In this document: one piece after another, positions 6,711 through 8,873 of the stretch
Layout: every line of letters starts with the position of its first letter
Numbering within the stretch: the first letter of the stretch is position 1
Assembly: GCA_964655775.1 (NCBI GenBank)
Contig: CAZZNQ010000122.1
Coordinates: 1 to 8,873, forward strand
Source of the DNA: CAZZNQ01 sp964655775
Lineage (GTDB): Bacteria; Planctomycetota; Brocadiia; SM23-32
Reading direction: 5' to 3'
DNA length: 8,873 nucleotides
Notes under the pieces: model-generated
Databases searched by the model: none
What the model saw: the letters and a program-made list of their open reading frames with translations, nothing else
Told to the model about the DNA's origin: nothing
Translations under genes and position numbers: made by a program

Positions 6711-7538
6711 CTAGTCGCCGTTCTCCTGTATGTCGGCACCGGCTTCGAGGCTGAGCCGCTGCCGCCACGACTTGTCCAGGATGTCCAGCAACTCCTCCGG
6801 GTCCATAACCTGGCGTACGCCTTTCGCCTTGTCGCAGATGACCACGCCGTTCTTCTCGATGTGAGATACATCCCTCTCCCGCAGCAGTATCAGATCCCAC
6901 TCAACTCCCAGCGGCTTACCCTCCGGTGGTGGGTAATAGACCCAGCCATCCGGCCGCTCAGGATACCGGGGGTTCCTCAGATCCTCGATATACCCCTCCG
7001 AGACAAGGAGGCTCAGTTCCGAGGGCCAGCGACCGTGGTCGTGGCGGTACTCCAGCGTGCCATACCAGATGAAGTGGGCCTTGTCGCTAGCTGCCCCGAT
7101 CCTCTCAATCGGTGCGTATCTGCTGCTGGTGCGGTCGCCCCATCCGGTCAGGAGATTGAGCATGGAGAAGACCATGGCGACCGTCAACAGAACCGCCACG
7201 GCCCACAGCTGCCATCGTGTCCGTGGCTCCTTCTCCCGGCCAAGCACGCGCGACACCCCCTTGATCGCCGCGTTCGCTACATACACCAGCGTCACAGAAC
7301 AGGGCAGCGCTATGAGGAAGTCTCTGGCAAAGACGTCAAGTCCATGGCTGGGCTGGGCAAAGAAAACGGCCAGCAAGACGCGCATGAGGAGCGCGAAGCC
7401 GAAAGCTCCGATCAGGATCGCGATCCGCTGCCCGGCGGTGCGCGGAGAGAGCTTCTGTTTGCCGGCATAGTAGCCGATCAGCAGCCACCCGAGCGTCATC
7501 GTCATGTCAAACAGCCAGTATCCCCAGAGTATCTCCAT
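6711..7538 (-). CDS. Four-helix membrane protein with pseudopilin-like soluble C-terminus
   Basis: I do not recognise a named family for the whole 275-aa protein. Four hydrophobic segments are visible at about residues 4-23, 38-61, 73-92 and 110-131, so the N-terminal half is in the membrane. From about 150 the sequence reads like the globular part of pseudopilin-like proteins common in Planctomycetota: TLEYRHDHGRWPSELSLLVS (161-180), EGYIEDLRNPRYPERPDGWVYYPP, then LLRERDVSHIEKNGVVICDK and a final PEELLDILDK. The last part follows the pattern of the 'Glu...His...V-x-x-x-DGHV...L' tail of those proteins, but the DGH is replaced. There is no N-terminal prepilin signal. ATG 7538 is chosen because GAGGAAG precedes it by 6 bases and it opens directly into the first helix; longer starts at 7553 and 7619 are possible but have weaker ribosome sites. 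The gene is on the same strand as, and downstream of, the RHS gene, 358 bases away. Function unknown; an envelope role is inferred. Confidence 0.8.
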   Translation of the reverse strand: MEILWGYWLFDMTMTLGWLLIGYYAGKQKLSPRTAGQRIAILIGAFGFALLMRVLLAVFFAQPSHGLDVFARDFLIALPCSVTLVYVANAAIKGVSRVLGREKEPRTRWQLWAVAVLLTVAMVFSMLNLLTGWGDRTSSRYAPIERIGAASDKAHFIWYGTLEYRHDHGRWPSELSLLVSEGYIEDLRNPRYPERPDGWVYYPPPEGKPLGVEWDLILLRERDVSHIEKNGVVICDKAKGVRQVMDPEELLDILDKSWRQRLSLEAGADIQENGD

Positions 7539-7896
7539 CGGTGACTTCCTCATCCGGAGTAGCTTCTTCCCATCATCGGTTTCGGGGCCTGACGGAGAAA
7601 GGCATTCCGCACAGAGCATCCCATAGCATCCGCCAGCCGGCTCAGACCATCGCTACAGCGAAGCAAGGCGGTGCAGGGGACACCCGGGCCACCAGATCGT
7701 CGCCACGACAGCCCGCGCCTTCTACGAACAAGGCGGTGCACCACAATAGCATGGCAGAGCGCGGGACCCAATGCATACAGGGACGTCGATTCCCCCAACG
7801 TGTCCTATGGCCATGGATATGTCTCGTATGGCGCCCATCCCATTCCTCCCGGTTGACCAAGCACTATCAATCGAGGCCGGACCTCAATGGGCGCTG
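7539..7896. other. 358-base stretch without a convincing gene, between RHS tip and membrane protein
   Basis: Several short overlapping frames exist on both strands but none has coding character. The best is on the - strand from ATG 7838 to TAG 7722 (38 aa, start MGAIRDISMA, four cysteines), preceded by GGGAGG with a 6-base spacer. It resembles nothing I know and may be chance. Another - frame (ATG 7776 to 7642) encodes a hydrophobic run ending in a cysteine (LLWCTALFVEGAGC) that faintly resembles a lipoprotein signal but lacks a proper lipobox and a ribosome site. Just after the RHS stop, GAGG and CCTC at 7873-7885 could pair, but only over 4 bp, too weak for a terminator. The region may hold the promoter of the membrane protein gene or the remains of a decayed gene. 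Confidence 0.5.
7545..7551 (-). promoter_or_regulatory. Ribosome binding site of the membrane protein (GAGGAAG)
   Basis: On the - strand GAGGAAG is followed by TCACCG and the ATG at 7538-7536. It favours this start over ATG 7553, whose own codon overlaps the site, and over ATG 7619. Confidence 0.5.
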
Positions 7897-8499
7897 TCAC
7901 CGCGCGATCCTGTAGCCGGTAACCACATACCCCTCGGGGCAGATCGACGTGATGCCACAGTCGATCAGAGCCCAGGTCCACTCGGAGAGCTTCGCGTCAG
8001 TCTCCTCTCCCGTCGCCAGTTTGCAGCAGTCTACGTAGTTCATCATGTTCGCACGCATCTCGTCTGCCCGTCTCGACACCTGCTTTTCCAGCAGTTGTCC
8101 CGGACCAAGCCTGCCAGGGAGATCTAAGGCCATTTCCCGGCGCGCATGCAGTGATTCGTGCAAGAGCACGGCCGCCAAGTCGTCCTCCTCCCCCGCCCTG
8201 CACAACGACTCTTCTATAACGATTGTCTCTCGTCGGCCCCATTTGTCGAAAGTCTGCCCGCGCGTATCAGGATCGCTGTTGTGTCCGATCTCGAACGTTA
8301 CCGTTCCATCAGCCAGGTCACGGTAGTACTGGGTATGTCCGTACCCCATCTGTCTCAGAAGACACAGACCCTTGTCAAGGCAGTCGGCTGGCATAGGACG
8401 TCTGTTGTGCCATGTGTAACCGGCGCCCACCGCCATTCGGGCTAGATTCGGCTCGTGCTCGGCCTGGCCGCTGGCCATGAACTCGAGTTCGAACTGTGT
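7897..8499 (-). other. Variable tip domain of the RHS protein, putative zinc metallopeptidase effector
   Basis: This is the part of the RHS gene after the conserved core. The HESLH codons are at 8146-8160, preceded by a strand-like TIVIEE and the acidic DDLAAVLL helix, the usual strand-helix lead-in of zincin peptidases. The candidate third ligand codon (Glu) is at 8086-8088 in LLEKQVSRRADE. The distance of 20 residues equals that between the second histidine and the glutamate ligand in thermolysin, which fits a gluzincin-type site. Hand-counted GC in four 60-base lines here (8041, 8221, 8281, 8341) is 135/240, against 124/180 in the core (8641-8820), as expected if tip and core have different histories. 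Toxin activity is inferred from RHS biology; a structural or self-cleaving role is also possible. Confidence 0.6.
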
Positions 8500-8873
8500 T
8501 CGCCCATCGGGATCGACCCTCGATACCGGCGCGCAGTTAGTATAGGCATACCCTAAATGAGACGTTTCGAGCTGCACTTGCTCCCGGCCCACGAATCGGC
8601 CGAGATGGGGGTCGTATTGCCTTGCGATGAAGTGGTAGAGGGCGGGGTCGGCGTCGAGTGGTTTGCCGGCGAAGCGGTAGGGGTTCGAGAAGGCTTCGCT
8701 CGCGCTGCGGGCTACCCCAAAGGCATCGTAGGTGTAGCTGTTGGCGACGGGCGCCGAGGTGTCCAGGACTTTCGTGATCGTGCCGACCTGGTCGGCCTCG
8801 GGCACGTAGGCGTCCCCCGCCGACGACTCGATGACAGTGATGTCGCCGACGCTCGGAGGTCCTGTCTGAGAAA
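7897..8873 (-). CDS. RHS-repeat core protein, C-terminal part, with a metallopeptidase-like tip (5' end outside the window)
   Basis: RHS proteins are very large, usually exported proteins whose YD repeats build a hollow shell around a variable C-terminal tip, often a toxin. The frame is open to the window edge (first full codon at 8871), so 324 C-terminal residues are visible. Their first 125 hold the family core: a diverged form of the usual 'HLGS' repeat (DQVGTITKVLD), SYTYDAFGVARS, NPYRFAGKPLDADPALYHFI, ARQYDPHLGRFVGREQ, YAYTNCAPVSRVDPDGR. The last segments correspond to the usual YYDP-x-LGRF-x-x-DP and N-P-x-x-x-VDP-x-G consensus. After the DPDGR at 8502-8516 comes a 200-residue tip. It carries LLHESLH (H238, E239 and H242 from the first full codon), a zinc-peptidase HExxH motif, and E262, 20 residues after the second histidine, as a candidate third ligand. 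GTG 8805 is not the start, since the frame continues upstream. The tip is cysteine-rich (seven). The target and export route cannot be seen. Confidence 0.9.
   Translation of the reverse strand, partial: SQTGPPSVGDITVIESSAGDAYVPEADQVGTITKVLDTSAPVANSYTYDAFGVARSASEAFSNPYRFAGKPLDADPALYHFIARQYDPHLGRFVGREQVQLETSHLGYAYTNCAPVSRVDPDGRTQFELEFMASGQAEHEPNLARMAVGAGYTWHNRRPMPADCLDKGLCLLRQMGYGHTQYYRDLADGTVTFEIGHNSDPDTRGQTFDKWGRRETIVIEESLCRAGEEDDLAAVLLHESLHARREMALDLPGRLGPGQLLEKQVSRRADEMRANMMNYVDCCKLATGEETDAKLSEWTWALIDCGITSICPEGYVVTGYRIAR

Noticed and set aside
6861..7544. A 227-codon + strand frame antisense to the membrane protein
   Set aside because: Product is polar and patternless; the opposite strand shows four clean hydrophobic helices and a family-like tail.
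7642..7776. Possible small lipoprotein on the - strand (LLWCTALFVEGAGC)
   Set aside because: The residue at -3 to the cysteine is glycine rather than an aliphatic one, there is no ribosome site, and the frame ends 21 residues after the cysteine.
1..8873. CRISPR array, tRNA, rRNA, insertion-sequence ends or long direct repeats
   Set aside because: Reading both strands showed no regularly spaced repeats, no cloverleaf-like CCA-ending segments and no transposase motifs. This was by eye, so a short degenerate repeat could be missed.

Overview
The window is GC-rich bacterial DNA carrying three unrelated blocks. Flagellar rod/hook-junction genes show a motile bacterium. Several traits recall environmental Planctomycetota-like or neighbouring lineages (Armatimonadota, Hydrogenedentota): a FlgK with an inserted beta-rich stretch, a large GH106-like glycosidase, a membrane protein with a pseudopilin-like tail, and an RHS protein with a metallopeptidase-like tip. 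This lineage guess is inference; no rRNA or marker gene is present.

Left block (1-2645, + strand): the 3' part of flgK, then flgL, then two small genes of unknown name. All four are closely spaced and co-directional, so they look like one operon. FlgK and FlgL form the junction between hook and filament. The last gene looks like a FlgN-type export chaperone. The gene before it (199 aa) is an uncharacterised protein with a possible ThiS-like N-terminal region and a helical C-terminal half. A GC-rich inverted repeat lies in the 54-base gap where this operon meets the next block head-on.

Middle block (2700-6686): two divergent genes share a 198-base upstream region. On the - strand is a 994-aa glycoside hydrolase of the GH106-like/TIM-barrel type. 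On the + strand is a 267-aa M55 (DppA-like) D-aminopeptidase in which all the expected zinc and active-site residues can be seen. Neither has a signal peptide, so both probably act in the cytoplasm, perhaps on imported glycans and D-amino-acid peptides.

Right block (6711-8873, - strand): a four-helix membrane protein whose soluble C-terminus resembles the C-terminal part of pseudopilin-like proteins, a 358-base stretch without a convincing gene, and the 3' end of an RHS-repeat gene that runs off the window. The RHS tip after the core contains a HESLH zinc-metallopeptidase motif. By hand count it is lower in GC (about 56% over four 60-base lines) than the RHS core (about 69%), as expected for a swapped toxin tip. 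This tip is the most interesting item in the window. No obvious immunity gene follows it.
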